A stretch of 64,000 nt of DNA from Mangrovimonas yunxiaonensis (GCF_000733475.1 NZ_JPFK01000007.1:430501-494500); one strand, 5' to 3'. Positions 45,697 through 55,173 are shown, numbered from the stretch's first letter. The notes: generated by a model not told the origin, from the letters alone. Program-made: numbers and translations.

Positions 45697-45728
45697 TTGT
45701 TTTAGACGCAAATAGTTTGCTATTTTTA
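45697..45728 (+). promoter_or_regulatory. Probable promoter of pssA
   Basis: TTG (45697-45699), 21-bp spacer, TATTTTTA (45721-45728); start codon 20 bp later. Confidence 0.4.
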
Positions 45729-45747
45729 CACCAGATAATTTTTTAAG

Positions 45748-46500
45748 ATGAAGAAACACCTTCCCAATGCTCTAACGTTATTAAATCTGCTTTGTGGCTG
45801 TTTTGCCGTAGTTTTGGCTGTAAACAACAATTTTGTTGCTGCCGGACTGTTTGTGTTTGCAGGTATTTTTTTCGACTTTTTTGATGGCCTAGCAGCACGA
45901 GCCTTAGGGGTGCAGAGTGCCTTGGGCGTACAGTTAGACTCTTTGGCCGATATGGTAACCAGTGGCTTGGTGCCTGGTATCGTGATGTTTAAATTGTTAA
46001 CGCTGGCTAGCGATCAGGCTGCATTGGTAGAAATTTCGGGCGGCTGGGAGGCGGCAAACACCTGGCAGGGGTTTGCATTTGCACCAATAGCGTTACTGGG
46101 ATTTTTAATAACCTTGGCATCAGCCTATAGATTGGCCAAGTTTAATATAGATGAAGACCAACAAACCTATTTTAAAGGCTTGCCCACACCAGCTAATGCC
46201 CTTTTAATTTTGTCGCTCCCCATGATTATCGAATACCAACAAAGCGATGCCATGAATGCCATTATTGTTAATGTGTGGACCTTAGTTGGGGTAACGCTAG
46301 TAAGCAGTTATTTGTTGGTAAGTCCTATTAAATTATTCGCCTTAAAATTTAAAACATGGGGGTTTAAACCTAATGCCGTGAGGTACATATTTATTATCCT
46401 AAGTCTAGTGGCTCTGCTGTTGTTTCAGTTTGCGGCCATTCCTTTAATTGTTCTATTGTATTTTATGCTATCGTTAACGTCCCAATCTCAAATTGTATAA
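45748..46500 (+). CDS. pssA: CDP-diacylglycerol-serine O-phosphatidyltransferase
   Basis: Integral-membrane enzyme making phosphatidylserine from CDP-diacylglycerol and serine, the precursor of phosphatidylethanolamine. The CDP-alcohol phosphotransferase motif D-G-x2-A-R-x8-G-x3-D-x3-D is seen as DGLAARALGVQSALGVQLDS followed by LAD, around residues 48-70. About 250 residues with eight hydrophobic segments, as in PssA type II. Starts divergently from the PorV-like gene; DUF808 follows after 9 bp. Confidence 0.94.
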   Translation: MKKHLPNALTLLNLLCGCFAVVLAVNNNFVAAGLFVFAGIFFDFFDGLAARALGVQSALGVQLDSLADMVTSGLVPGIVMFKLLTLASDQAALVEISGGWEAANTWQGFAFAPIALLGFLITLASAYRLAKFNIDEDQQTYFKGLPTPANALLILSLPMIIEYQQSDAMNAIIVNVWTLVGVTLVSSYLLVSPIKLFALKFKTWGFKPNAVRYIFIILSLVALLLFQFAAIPLIVLLYFMLSLTSQSQIV

Positions 46501-46509
46501 CACTATTTT

Positions 46510-47379
46510 ATGGCTTCAGGTATTTTTGCATTATTGGATGATATTGCCGCATTGATGGACGATGTGGTGGTTATGAGCAAGGTAACCACTAAAAAAACAG
46601 CAGGCATTTTAGGAGATGATTTGGCGGTGAATGCCGAAAAGGCTTCCGGATTTGTGTCTTCTAGAGAGTTACCTGTGTTATGGGCCATTACCAAAGGATC
46701 GTTTTTAAATAAGGTGATTATATTGCCCATCGCTTTTTTGTTGAGTGCCTATTTGCCTTGGATGGTAACCCTTATTCTAATTTTAGGAGGCTTGTATTTG
46801 GCTTATGAAGGCGCAGAGAAAATATACGAATATGTGGTGCCCCACCAGCATAAAGATGAAACCAAAGCGACACTTGCCGAGGCGCCTTCTGAAGCCTTGG
46901 AGCAGGCAAAAATAAAATCGGCCATTGTTACCGATTTTATCTTATCGGTAGAGATTATTATTATAGCCTTAGGGGCTGTTATGGACCAAACGTTAACCGT
47001 ACAAATTTTAGTGGTTACCATAGTGGCCTTAATAGCCACCGTTGGGGTTTATGGCATTGTCGCCCTTATTGTTAGAATGGACGATTTGGGCTTGGTGTTA
47101 GTAACCTCCAGCAAGGGGCGTAAAACTTTTGGGTACCATCTTGGGCAAGGGCTAATTAAAGCATTACCAATAGTGGTAAAGAGCTTGTCGGTAATTGGTA
47201 CCATAGCCTTGTTGCTTGTAGCAGGAGGTATCTTTGTCCATAACATTGCTTTTTTACACCATGTTATGGAGCAATGGCCTAGCCTGATTAGGGATTTTTT
47301 AATAGGGCTTGTTGTAGGAATCGCAGTTTTAATTTTAGTTACAGGGTTTAAAAAGCTACTAAAACTAGTTAAACCATAA
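46510..47379 (+). CDS. DUF808 family membrane protein (YedI-like)
   Basis: A 289-residue multi-pass membrane protein. Seen: the family start ASGIFALLDDIAALMDDVVV, MSKVTTKKTAGILGDDLAVN, and ELPVLWAITKGSFLNKVIIL, then about six hydrophobic segments. YedI-like proteins have unknown function. It lies between pssA and a DUF1428 gene with short gaps, so a common transcript is likely. Confidence 0.92.
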   Translation: MASGIFALLDDIAALMDDVVVMSKVTTKKTAGILGDDLAVNAEKASGFVSSRELPVLWAITKGSFLNKVIILPIAFLLSAYLPWMVTLILILGGLYLAYEGAEKIYEYVVPHQHKDETKATLAEAPSEALEQAKIKSAIVTDFILSVEIIIIALGAVMDQTLTVQILVVTIVALIATVGVYGIVALIVRMDDLGLVLVTSSKGRKTFGYHLGQGLIKALPIVVKSLSVIGTIALLLVAGGIFVHNIAFLHHVMEQWPSLIRDFLIGLVVGIAVLILVTGFKKLLKLVKP

Positions 47380-47391
47380 GGTAGAGATTAC

Positions 47392-47772
47392 ATGGCAAAT
47401 TATATTGATGGTTTTGTTTTTCCTATCCTTCAAAAAAACTTGAACGCCTATCGCGATGTCGCTGAAAAGGTAGCTGAAATTTGGAAGGAATATGGTGCCT
47501 TGGCTTACTTTGAGTATGTTGGTGACGATTTAACTCTAGAAGGAACGCGTTCTTTTATGGATGTTTTAGAAGCAAAAGAAGATGAAGTGATTGTATTTGG
47601 TTGGGTTGTTTTTCCTTCAAAAGAGGTTCGGGATCTGGCCAATAAACAAGTGCCTGAAGATTTGAGAATGACAACATTGGTAGCGCCATTAACCCAGCCG
47701 GAGCGATTAATTTTTAATGCCAGTAGAATGGTTTATGGAGGCTTCCAGGCGCTCGTTAAATCAAACGAATAG
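47392..47772 (+). CDS. DUF1428 family protein (YbaA-like)
   Basis: A 126-residue cytoplasmic protein of dimeric alpha-beta barrel type. Seen: YIDGFVFPILQKNLNAYRDV at the start, YFEYVGDDLTLEG, and VFGWVVFPSKEVRDLANKQV. Function is not established. 12 bp after DUF808; its end converges on lptB with only 13 bp between the stops. Confidence 0.92.
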   Translation: MANYIDGFVFPILQKNLNAYRDVAEKVAEIWKEYGALAYFEYVGDDLTLEGTRSFMDVLEAKEDEVIVFGWVVFPSKEVRDLANKQVPEDLRMTTLVAPLTQPERLIFNASRMVYGGFQALVKSNE

Positions 47773-47785
47773 CGCGTTTTGGGAA

Positions 47786-48529
47786 TTAAATGTTTCTAAT
47801 TTTCTTTTTGCGCAGTTCAAAATTCTGCCCTAGGTACACTTTACGCACCATTTCGTCATTTGCCAGTTCTTCTGGTACACCAGCTTTTAAAATGCGTCCT
47901 TCAAACATGAGGTAGGTTCTATCGGTAATGGCTAGAGTTTCCTGCACGTTATGGTCGGTAATAAGAATTCCAATGTTTTTCTCGGTTAGCTGTGCCACAA
48001 TACGCTGAATGTCTTCAACAGCCACAGGGTCTACACCGGCAAAGGGTTCGTCTAATAAAATAAAACTGGGGTTCGTGGCCAGAGCTCGGGCAATTTCTGT
48101 ACGCCGGCGTTCACCACCAGAAAGGAGGTCACCACGGTTTTTGCGAATGTGTCCTAAGCCAAACTCTTCAATTAGCGCTTCCATTTTTAGGTGCTGTTCT
48201 TTTTTACTTAGCTTGGTAAGCTGTAGCACGCTTAAAATATTGTCTTCAATACTAAGTTTTCTAAACACCGAAGCTTCTTGGGCCAAATAGCCAATACCGC
48301 TTTGAGCCCGTTTGTACATGGGAAATTTGGTAATGTCGGTTTGGTCTAGAAAGATGTTGCCGCCATTGGGTTTTATTAAGCCCACAATCATGTAGAACGA
48401 GGTTGTTTTTCCTGCACCATTGGGGCCCAACAGCCCAACAATTTCACCTTGGTTAACTTCCAAGGAGACGTTTTTTACAACTTTTCGTCCGTTGTAGGAC
48501 TTCATTAAATTTTCGGCTTTTAACTTCAT
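47786..48529 (-). CDS. lptB: LPS export ABC transporter ATP-binding protein LptB
   Basis: Cytoplasmic ATPase that powers lipopolysaccharide extraction by LptFG (247 residues, normal). Seen: Walker [17 protein letters not shown] near residue 35, [20 protein letters not shown] (signature), and [20 protein letters not shown] with Walker B. The phrase [13 protein letters not shown] is typical of LptB. It is the last gene of the minus-strand group kpsF-tatC-CMD-lptB, so LPS export and KDO precursor supply are in one neighbourhood. Confidence 0.96.
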   Translation of the reverse strand: MKLKAENLMKSYNGRKVVKNVSLEVNQGEIVGLLGPNGAGKTTSFYMIVGLIKPNGGNIFLDQTDITKFPMYKRAQSGIGYLAQEASVFRKLSIEDNILSVLQLTKLSKKEQHLKMEALIEEFGLGHIRKNRGDLLSGGERRRTEIARALATNPSFILLDEPFAGVDPVAVEDIQRIVAQLTEKNIGILITDHNVQETLAITDRTYLMFEGRILKAGVPEELANDEMVRKVYLGQNFELRKKKIRNI

Positions 48530-48604
48530 AGGATGAAAATCTCTGGGGCTAAAATAGTAAAAACGTTAGAGATTGGTTTTTGTATTGGGCAATTTATTAT
48601 AAGT

Positions 48605-48952
48605 TTAACGCTGTTCTTCTAAAGCTTCAAGATACTCGTAAGCACGTCTTAAATGCGGAATAACAATGGTGCCACCAACCAAAGTTGCAATGCCAAGGGC
48701 TTCGGCAATTTCGGCTTTAGAGCCTCCAGCATTTACCGTGCCTTCTAAGTGGTACTTCACACAATCGTCACATCTTAACACCGTAGAGGCGACCAGCCCT
48801 AAGAGCTCCTTGGTTTTTACGTCTAAGGCGCCTTCTTGGTAGGCATTGGTATCTAAATTAAAAATGCGCTTTATTAGCTTGTTGTTGTCTTCAAGAATGC
48901 GCGCGTTCATTTTAGAACGATAGGTATTAAACTCGTCTATAATATCAGCCAT
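48605..48952 (-). CDS. Carboxymuconolactone decarboxylase family (AhpD-like) protein
   Basis: A 115-residue all-helical protein. The C-x-x-C motif in STVLRCDDCVKYHLEGTV plus the His two residues later is that of AhpD-like peroxidase/disulfide proteins; a role in thiol-based reduction is likely. It overlaps the end of tatC by 8 bp and so is translationally coupled to it, an arrangement usual in Flavobacteriia. Confidence 0.92.
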   Translation of the reverse strand: MADIIDEFNTYRSKMNARILEDNNKLIKRIFNLDTNAYQEGALDVKTKELLGLVASTVLRCDDCVKYHLEGTVNAGGSKAEIAEALGIATLVGGTIVIPHLRRAYEYLEALEEQR

Positions 48953-49772
48953 GTTGTTTCTGTTTTTGCTTTTGTTCTTTTTTTAGAACAACTTTTGAAA
49001 TGTAAATACTTACCTGGTATAGAATGAGTATTGGAATGGCCACAATAACCTGACTTGCAATATCTGGCGGCGTTATAACAGCCGAAAGAATGAGCACAAT
49101 AACCAGGGCAAATTTTCGATATTTTTTCATGGCTTGGGGGGTAACCAGACCAATTTTGGTTAAGAAGTATATGATAATGGGGAGCTCGAAAATAATTCCC
49201 GATGCCAAAACCGAAGAGCGCACCAACGAAATGTAAGAGCTGATATCGATTTGGTTGTCGACCATTTCGGAGATGTTGTAATTCACCAAAAAGTTGATGG
49301 AAAGCGGGGTAACAATATAGTACCCAAACAGCACACCAATAAAAAATAAAATTGAAGATATAATGATAAACCCCCTAGAATGCTTGCGTTCGTTAGGGTG
49401 TAAGCCCGGACTTAAAAACTTCCAGAATTGGTAAACAACATAAGGAAAGGCAATAACCAAACCGCTAAAGATTGCCGTCCAAATATCGGCAGAGAACTGT
49501 CCGGCCATGGTACGGTTTTGTATGATTAGCGGAAGCTCTTCGTTACAGAAAGAGGTGTCTACACCAATATAGTTGGCCGATTGGCACAGCATGTTATAGG
49601 TGGGGAAACTCATGTCTAGCGGCGCGAAAATAATCAGGTTGAAAATTTCCTTGCTAAAAATAAAGGCTACAGTAGCCGCTGCCAAAATACCAAGGGTTGC
49701 CCGTATTAGGTGCCATCTTAAATCTTCCAGATGATCTAGGAACGACATCTCATCTACCTGCTTTTTTGCCAT
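48945..49772 (-). CDS. tatC: Twin-arginine translocase subunit TatC
   Basis: Core receptor of the Tat system, which exports folded proteins (275 residues). Seen: MSFLDHLEDLRWHLIRATLG at the N-terminus, FPYVVYQFWKFLSPGLHPNE with the conserved Pro/Glu, six hydrophobic segments, and a Lys/Gln-rich C-terminal tail. It shares one base with the kpsF stop upstream and overlaps the CMD gene downstream. TatA/B are not in the window. Confidence 0.96.
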   Translation of the reverse strand: MAKKQVDEMSFLDHLEDLRWHLIRATLGILAAATVAFIFSKEIFNLIIFAPLDMSFPTYNMLCQSANYIGVDTSFCNEELPLIIQNRTMAGQFSADIWTAIFSGLVIAFPYVVYQFWKFLSPGLHPNERKHSRGFIIISSILFFIGVLFGYYIVTPLSINFLVNYNISEMVDNQIDISSYISLVRSSVLASGIIFELPIIIYFLTKIGLVTPQAMKKYRKFALVIVLILSAVITPPDIASQVIVAIPILILYQVSIYISKVVLKKEQKQKQKQHG

Positions 49773-50737
49773 TATATAATCCCTTCTTTAATTAAATCGT
49801 GTAAGTGCACCACGCCGGCATAGTTGCCCTGGTCCTCAACCAAGAGTTGCGATATGCCGTTTTCTTCCATAAGTTCCATGGCATCGACTGCTAGAGCATC
49901 GGCGGCAATGCGCTTGGGGTTGGTGCTCATGATGTTTTTGGCTGTTAGCGCCATAATATTGTCGGTTTTGCTTAGCATACGTCTTAAATCGCCATCGGTA
50001 ATAATACCAATGATTTTGCTGTTTTCAACAACAGCCGTAACGCCAAGCATTTTTTCAGAAATTTCTATAATCACATCCTTGAGGGAAGTTTCTGGACTTA
50101 CTTGGGGTTTTTGGTTGATTTCCGAAAGATCGTTAACACGCAAATACAACTTCTTACCTAGAGCGCCGCCGGGGTGGTATTTGGCAAAATCTTTGCTAGA
50201 AAACCCTTTTAGTTCCAGCAGGCAAACGGCCAAGGCATCGCCAATAACCAATTGGGCTGTTGTGCTTGTTGTAGGAGCCAGATTGTTTGGGCACACTTCT
50301 TTTTCAACATACGCATTTAAAACAAAATCGGCCTGTTGCCCTAGAAACGAATTTTTGTTGCCTGTTAAGGCAATCATTTTGTTTTTGGCATTCTTAATTA
50401 AAGGCACCAACACCTTAATCTCTGGCGTGTTGCCACTTTTAGAAATGCAGATAACCACATCGTCTTCAAGAATAAGTCCTAAATCGCCATGAATGGCATC
50501 GGCAGCATGCATAAATACCGCTGGGGTTCCTGTCGAGTTCAGGGTGGCTACAATTTTTGTGGCAATTATGGCACTTTTTCCTATGCCCGTTATAATAACA
50601 CGGCCGTTGGAATGGTAAATGGTATTAATGGTATTAACAAAATCGTCGTCTATTAAGTCGGCCAAATGGGCTATAGCTTTGCTCTCTTCAAGAATGGTGT
50701 GCTTTGCCGTTTTGATGATGGCATTTTTATTATTCAA
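49772..50737 (-). CDS. kpsF: KpsF/GutQ-type D-arabinose-5-phosphate isomerase
   Basis: Converts ribulose-5-phosphate to arabinose-5-phosphate, the first step of KDO synthesis for lipopolysaccharide (321 residues). Seen: SIS domain with RVIITGIGKSAIIATKIVAT, FMHAADAIHGDLGLI and ISKSGNTPEIKVL, then two CBS domains (VIIEISEKMLGVTAV..GIITDGDLRRML; IMSTNPKRIAADALAVDAME). First gene of the kpsF-tatC-CMD-lptB group and divergent from recQ. Confidence 0.94.
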   Translation of the reverse strand: MNNKNAIIKTAKHTILEESKAIAHLADLIDDDFVNTINTIYHSNGRVIITGIGKSAIIATKIVATLNSTGTPAVFMHAADAIHGDLGLILEDDVVICISKSGNTPEIKVLVPLIKNAKNKMIALTGNKNSFLGQQADFVLNAYVEKEVCPNNLAPTTSTTAQLVIGDALAVCLLELKGFSSKDFAKYHPGGALGKKLYLRVNDLSEINQKPQVSPETSLKDVIIEISEKMLGVTAVVENSKIIGIITDGDLRRMLSKTDNIMALTAKNIMSTNPKRIAADALAVDAMELMEENGISQLLVEDQGNYAGVVHLHDLIKEGII

Positions 50738-50764
50738 AATTTATCATTTTTTTAAGTTGACGCT

Positions 50765-50788
50765 TTTAAAGATTTTTTTATCTTTAAA
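50765..50788. promoter_or_regulatory. Perfect inverted repeat in the kpsF-recQ divergent gap
   Basis: TTTAAAGAT (50765-50773), six T, ATCTTTAAA (50780-50788): a 9-bp perfect palindrome 28 bp upstream of kpsF. Could be an operator or a leader hairpin. The remainder of the 197-bp gap is AT-rich without other signals. Confidence 0.35.
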
Positions 50789-50934
50789 GTATTAGAAGGC
50801 TAGTTTGCCAAGTTGGATTATAGCCTTGATGCAAAGCTAAATAAAAAAATAAGAGGGATTTTAAAATGTATGCATATTTCGTATCGATGCCTTTTATTTT
50901 TAATTTTTAAAACCGTATATATTAAATTTTATTC

Positions 50935-53136
50935 ATGGGGATTGTTGAAAGTGACTTACATGCAGCTTTAAAAAAATATTTTGGCTTCGGCAAGTTTAAG
51001 GGCTTACAAGAAGATGTTGTAAAGAGTATTTTATCACGGCAAAATACCTTTGTAATTATGCCTACAGGTGGCGGGAAGTCGCTCTGTTACCAACTGCCAG
51101 CGCTTATGCAGGAGGGTACGGCCATTGTGGTATCGCCCTTAATTGCTTTAATGAAAAACCAAGTTGATGCCATTCGCGGCGTATCGGAAGAGTGGGGTAT
51201 TGCCCATGTGTTAAATTCCTCTTTGACCAAAACCGAGACCAAACAGGTGAAGGCCGATATTGTTAATGGGGTTACCAAATTACTTTATGTCGCCCCAGAA
51301 TCGCTAACCAAAGAGGAGCACGTCGATTTTTTAAAGACCCAGAAAATATCGTTTATGGCCATAGACGAAGCCCATTGCATTAGCGAATGGGGGCACGATT
51401 TTCGTCCGGAATACCGCAACTTACGCCAGATTATTATGCGTATTGGCGATAACATTCCTATTATTGGACTTACGGCAACAGCAACCCCTAAAGTACAGGA
51501 AGATATTTTAAAAAACCTAGGCATTACCGATGCCAATACCTTTAAGGCCTCATTTAACCGGCCTAACCTATATTATGAAGTACGCCCAAAAACCAAACAG
51601 GTCGATGCCGATATTATTCGGTTTATAAAACAGCACGAAGGCAAATCGGGTATTGTTTACTGTTTGAGCAGAAAGCGCGTAGAAGAACTCGCACAAGTAC
51701 TTCAGGTAAACGGCATAAAAGCCGTGCCCTACCATGCGGGACTAGATGCCAAATCGCGAGCGAACCACCAGGACATGTTCTTAATGGAAGAAATAGATGT
51801 GGTGGTGGCAACCATAGCCTTTGGTATGGGGATAGATAAACCCGATGTGCGGTTTGTAATCCATCACGATATTCCTAAAAGCATAGAAAGCTATTACCAA
51901 GAAACAGGCCGCGCCGGGCGCGATGGTGGCGAAGGCCACTGTTTGGCCTTTTATGCCTATAAGGACATAGAAAAGTTGGAAAAATTTATGTCTGGTAAGC
52001 CCGTAGCCGAGCAGGAAATAGGCCATGCCCTCTTGCAGGAAGTTGTTGCCTATGCCGAAACCACAATCTCCAGACGAAAGTTTATCCTGCATTATTTTGG
52101 TGAAGCGTTTGATAACGCTACCGGTGAGGGAGGCGATATGGATGATAATGTACGCTATCCCAAAAAGCAACACGAGGCTAAAGACGATGCTGCCCTAATT
52201 TTAAAAGTGGTCGATAAGACCAACCAAAAGTACAAGGCTAAAGACTTGGTTAACGTACTGGTCGGTAAGGCCAATGCCTTAATTAAATCGCATAGAACTG
52301 ACGAGCAGCCCTTTTTTGGTACTGGGAACCACAAAGAAAAAGCCTATTGGATGGCGCTAGTACGCCAAATTCTGGTTGCGGGATATTTAAAAAAAGACAT
52401 TGAAACCTATGGGGTTATTAAGCTAACCCCGGCAGGAAAACAGTTTATTGCTTCGCCAAGTTCGTTTATGATGACCGAAGACCACGATTTTAGCGATGCT
52501 TCAGACGGTCAGGTTATTACTGCGGCCAAAGGCGGCGGCGGTGTGGCCGACGAGACCTTAATGCGCATGCTTAAAGACTTGCGAAAACGCAATGCCAAAA
52601 AATTGGGCGTGCCCCCGTTTGTCATCTTTCAGGACCCCTCGTTAGAAGATATGGCGCTTAAATACCCCGTTACTTTAGATGAGTTGAGCAATGTACACGG
52701 TGTGGGCGATGGGAAAGCCAAAAAATACGGTAAGGACTTTATTAAACTTATTTCGGATTACGTAGCGGAAAACGGAATTAGCCGACCAGATGATCTGGTT
52801 GTAAAATCGACCGGAAGCAACTCGTCACTTAAATTATACATCATTCAAAACATAGATAGAAAATTGCCGCTAGATGACATTGCCGCATCGAAAGGGATGG
52901 AAATGGCCGATTTTATCAAGGAAATGGAAGCCATAGTTTACTCGGGAACCAAGTTGAATATAGACTATTGGGTAGACGATTTGCTGGACGAAGACCAGCA
53001 GGACGAAATTCACGAGTATTTTATGGAAGCCGAAACCGATAAAATAGATGTAGCCATTGATGAGTTTGATGGCGATTACGACGATGAAGAACTCCGGTTA
53101 TACCGCATAAAATTTATTAGCGAGGTGGCCAATTAG
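50935..53136 (+). CDS. recQ: ATP-dependent DNA helicase RecQ
   Basis: 3'-5' DNA helicase for recombination and repair (733 residues, longer than the roughly 610 of E. coli). Seen: FVIMPTGGGKSLCYQLPALM (motif I), FMAIDEAHCISEWGHDFRPE (DEAH box and aromatic loop), ATIAFGMGIDKPDVRFVIHH and QETGRAGRDGGEG (motifs V-VI), then RQC and HRDC regions (PPFVIFQDPSLEDMALKYPV) and an acidic tail. The RQC zinc site is missing: the expected cysteines are replaced (SRRKFILHYFGEAF, then GGDMDDNV). Confidence 0.94.
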   Translation: MGIVESDLHAALKKYFGFGKFKGLQEDVVKSILSRQNTFVIMPTGGGKSLCYQLPALMQEGTAIVVSPLIALMKNQVDAIRGVSEEWGIAHVLNSSLTKTETKQVKADIVNGVTKLLYVAPESLTKEEHVDFLKTQKISFMAIDEAHCISEWGHDFRPEYRNLRQIIMRIGDNIPIIGLTATATPKVQEDILKNLGITDANTFKASFNRPNLYYEVRPKTKQVDADIIRFIKQHEGKSGIVYCLSRKRVEELAQVLQVNGIKAVPYHAGLDAKSRANHQDMFLMEEIDVVVATIAFGMGIDKPDVRFVIHHDIPKSIESYYQETGRAGRDGGEGHCLAFYAYKDIEKLEKFMSGKPVAEQEIGHALLQEVVAYAETTISRRKFILHYFGEAFDNATGEGGDMDDNVRYPKKQHEAKDDAALILKVVDKTNQKYKAKDLVNVLVGKANALIKSHRTDEQPFFGTGNHKEKAYWMALVRQILVAGYLKKDIETYGVIKLTPAGKQFIASPSSFMMTEDHDFSDASDGQVITAAKGGGGVADETLMRMLKDLRKRNAKKLGVPPFVIFQDPSLEDMALKYPVTLDELSNVHGVGDGKAKKYGKDFIKLISDYVAENGISRPDDLVVKSTGSNSSLKLYIIQNIDRKLPLDDIAASKGMEMADFIKEMEAIVYSGTKLNIDYWVDDLLDEDQQDEIHEYFMEAETDKIDVAIDEFDGDYDDEELRLYRIKFISEVAN

Positions 53137-53199
53137 CCACTGTAGTGTTTTCATCTGATATCCATCTTTTAAAAACTTCTTCCTTCACGTGGTAATTAG

Positions 53200-53207
53200 T
53201 ATCTTTG
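53200..53207 (+). promoter_or_regulatory. -7 box TATCTTTG before the PPIase gene
   Basis: Perfect TAnnTTTG match 22 bp before the start at 53230. The -33 region (about 53178) lacks a clear TTG. Confidence 0.45.
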
Positions 53208-53229
53208 CAGCTCATTAAAAATAAAGCAC

Positions 53230-54162
53230 ATGCAAGACGGATTATACGCAAAATTCAACACGACAAAAGGTGCCATTTTGGTAGCCTTGGAATTCGAAAA
53301 AACGCCAGGTACGGTAGGTAACTTTGTAGCTTTGGCCGAAGGTCAATTAGAAAACTCGGCAAAAAAGCAAGGCACACCGTATTACGACGGCTTAACCTTT
53401 CATCGTGTTATCCCAGATTTTATGATTCAGGGCGGATGCCCATTAGGAACCGGAACAGGAAACCCAGGTTATCAATTTGACGATGAGTTTCATCCGGATT
53501 TAAAACACAATGGCCCTGGGGTACTTTCTATGGCCAATGCAGGTCCAGGTACCAACGGTAGCCAGTTTTTTATCACCCATGTGGAAACTCCTTGGTTGGA
53601 TGGCAACCATACGGTTTTTGGTAAGGTTGTAGAAGGACAGGACGTGGTTGATGCCATTGCCCAAGGCGATAAAATTGATACCTTGGAAATTGTACGGGTA
53701 GGAGATGCCGCCGAGAAATTTCATGCGATTGAAGCCTTTAGAACCTTTGAGGGAGCTAGAGAAAAACGCATTGCAGAAGAACAAGCTGCAAAAGATGCCG
53801 AGCTAGATAAACTGGCCGCAGGCTTTAAAAAAACCGATAGCGGACTCCGTTACCAAATTATTCAAGAAGGCAACGGAAAGCAACCTGCAAAAGGCAGCAC
53901 GGTTAAGGTGCATTATAAAGGACAGTTGGCCGATGGTACGGTATTCGATTCGTCCTATAAAAGAAACCAACCTTTAGAGTTTGCCGTAGGGGTAGGCCAA
54001 GTTATCCCGGGTTGGGACGAAGGTATTGGCTTATTAAACGTAGGCAGCAAAGCGCGCTTGGTAATACCAAGTGATTTAGGCTACGGAAGCCGTGGTGCTG
54101 GAGGCGTTATTCCACCTAATGCTACCTTGATCTTTGATGTAGAACTTATGGATGTTAAGTAA
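53230..54162 (+). CDS. Cyclophilin-FKBP fusion peptidylprolyl isomerase
   Basis: A 310-residue protein carrying two different prolyl isomerase domains. Residues 1 to about 165 are a cyclophilin: [20 protein letters not shown] (catalytic Arg), [20 protein letters not shown] and [15 protein letters not shown]. Residues about 210-310 are an [40 protein letters not shown] and [20 protein letters not shown]. They are joined by a charged helix ([20 protein letters not shown]). No signal peptide, so cytoplasmic. It has its own promoter and terminator. Confidence 0.93.
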   Translation: MQDGLYAKFNTTKGAILVALEFEKTPGTVGNFVALAEGQLENSAKKQGTPYYDGLTFHRVIPDFMIQGGCPLGTGTGNPGYQFDDEFHPDLKHNGPGVLSMANAGPGTNGSQFFITHVETPWLDGNHTVFGKVVEGQDVVDAIAQGDKIDTLEIVRVGDAAEKFHAIEAFRTFEGAREKRIAEEQAAKDAELDKLAAGFKKTDSGLRYQIIQEGNGKQPAKGSTVKVHYKGQLADGTVFDSSYKRNQPLEFAVGVGQVIPGWDEGIGLLNVGSKARLVIPSDLGYGSRGAGGVIPPNATLIFDVELMDVK

Positions 54163-54190
54163 GTTTCTGTAGTAGAGAATAACCATATAT

Positions 54191-54224
54191 AAAAAAAAGC
54201 CGCTTTATTTAGCGGCTTTTTTTT
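54191..54224 (+). terminator. Bidirectional terminator
   Basis: A strong hairpin AGCCGCT-TTATTT-AGCGGCT with A8 before and T8 after. Serves the PPIase gene and, read on the minus strand, the convergent thioredoxin-like gene ending at 54226. Confidence 0.88.
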
Positions 54225-54225
54225 G

Positions 54226-54789
54226 TTACTGTTCAGGTTTCCATTTAATATTACAGCCAATACTGGGCTTTTGTGTTTTTGTGTTTTCTTCATGGTTTAA
54301 AAGGCATTCTAGGGCGTGCCTTATATCTGCTCCAGTAACGGGAATTTCGTTGCCTGGTCTAGAGTCGTCCAATTGGCCGCGATAAATCAGTTTTAAATCT
54401 TGGTCAAACACATAAAAATCTGGAGTACAAGCAGCGTTATACGCTTTGGCGACTTTCTGGGTTTGGTCGTAGAGATACGGGAAAATAAAATCCTGATCTA
54501 TGGCATTTTGCTTCATTTTGTCTGGCGCATCATCGGGATAGTTGGCAACATCGTTACTGGAAATAGCAATGGTGTTAATCCCTTTACTTTTATAGTCTTT
54601 TGCCAATTGGCTTAACTCGTGATTAATGTGTTTAACAAAAGGGCAATGGTTGCAAATAAAAGCCATTAAAGTGCCATTAATGCCTTTTAGGTTGTCTAGC
54701 GAAAAGGTTTCTCCAGAAACGGTATCTTGCAAGATAAAATGAGGCGCATTGGTGCCTAAGGGAAGCATATTTGAAGGAGTTCGTGCCAT
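54226..54789 (-). CDS. Thioredoxin-like (AhpC/TSA-type) family protein
   Basis: A 187-residue cytoplasmic thioredoxin-fold protein. Seen: LGTNAPHFILQDTVSGETFS, then FICNHCPFVKHINHELSQLA with the C-x-x-C-P active site, INTIAISSNDVANYPDD, and CTPDFYVFDQDLKLIYRGQL. This is the resB/peroxiredoxin-like family common in Bacteroidota. It has no signal peptide, so an intracellular thiol reductase or peroxidase role is likely; the substrate is unknown. Convergent with the PPIase gene. Confidence 0.88.
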   Translation of the reverse strand: MARTPSNMLPLGTNAPHFILQDTVSGETFSLDNLKGINGTLMAFICNHCPFVKHINHELSQLAKDYKSKGINTIAISSNDVANYPDDAPDKMKQNAIDQDFIFPYLYDQTQKVAKAYNAACTPDFYVFDQDLKLIYRGQLDDSRPGNEIPVTGADIRHALECLLNHEENTKTQKPSIGCNIKWKPEQ

Positions 54790-54837
54790 TTTTGTGTGCT
54801 TTTTTTCAAATGTCGCAAATATTTATACTTTTAGAAA

Positions 54838-55173
54838 ATGAAAAAACCCATAAATTTTGAAGATTTTGTTAAAATAGATCTTCGCGTAGGTACAATATGT
54901 GCTGTTAACGATTTTCCAAAGGCTAGAAAACCAGCTTATCAGTTGGTTATAGATTTTGGCCCCTTAGGAATTAAAAAATCCTCGGCACAAATAACAACCT
55001 TATATAGTAAAGCCGATTTGCTAAACAAGCAAATTGTTGCTGTTGTTAACTTTCCTAAAAAGCAAATCGCTAATTTTATGAGCGAGTGCTTAGTGGTAGG
55101 CGCAGTAAAAGAAGCCGATGTGTTTTTGCTTAGCCCAGAACATCAGGTCCCTAATGGCAGTAGTATCTCGTAA
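54838..55173 (+). CDS. csaA: tRNA-binding domain protein CsaA
   Basis: A 111-residue OB-fold protein of the tRNA_bind (EMAP/Trbp111) family. Seen: INFEDFVKIDLRVGTICAVN, SSAQITTLYSKADLLNKQIV and VNFPKKQIANFMSECLVVGA. CsaA has chaperone and export-related activity in Bacillus; the role here is inferred from homology. The transporter gene follows after 3 bp, and the next acyltransferase overlaps it, so these three genes form a plus-strand unit. Confidence 0.9.
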   Translation: MKKPINFEDFVKIDLRVGTICAVNDFPKARKPAYQLVIDFGPLGIKKSSAQITTLYSKADLLNKQIVAVVNFPKKQIANFMSECLVVGAVKEADVFLLSPEHQVPNGSSIS

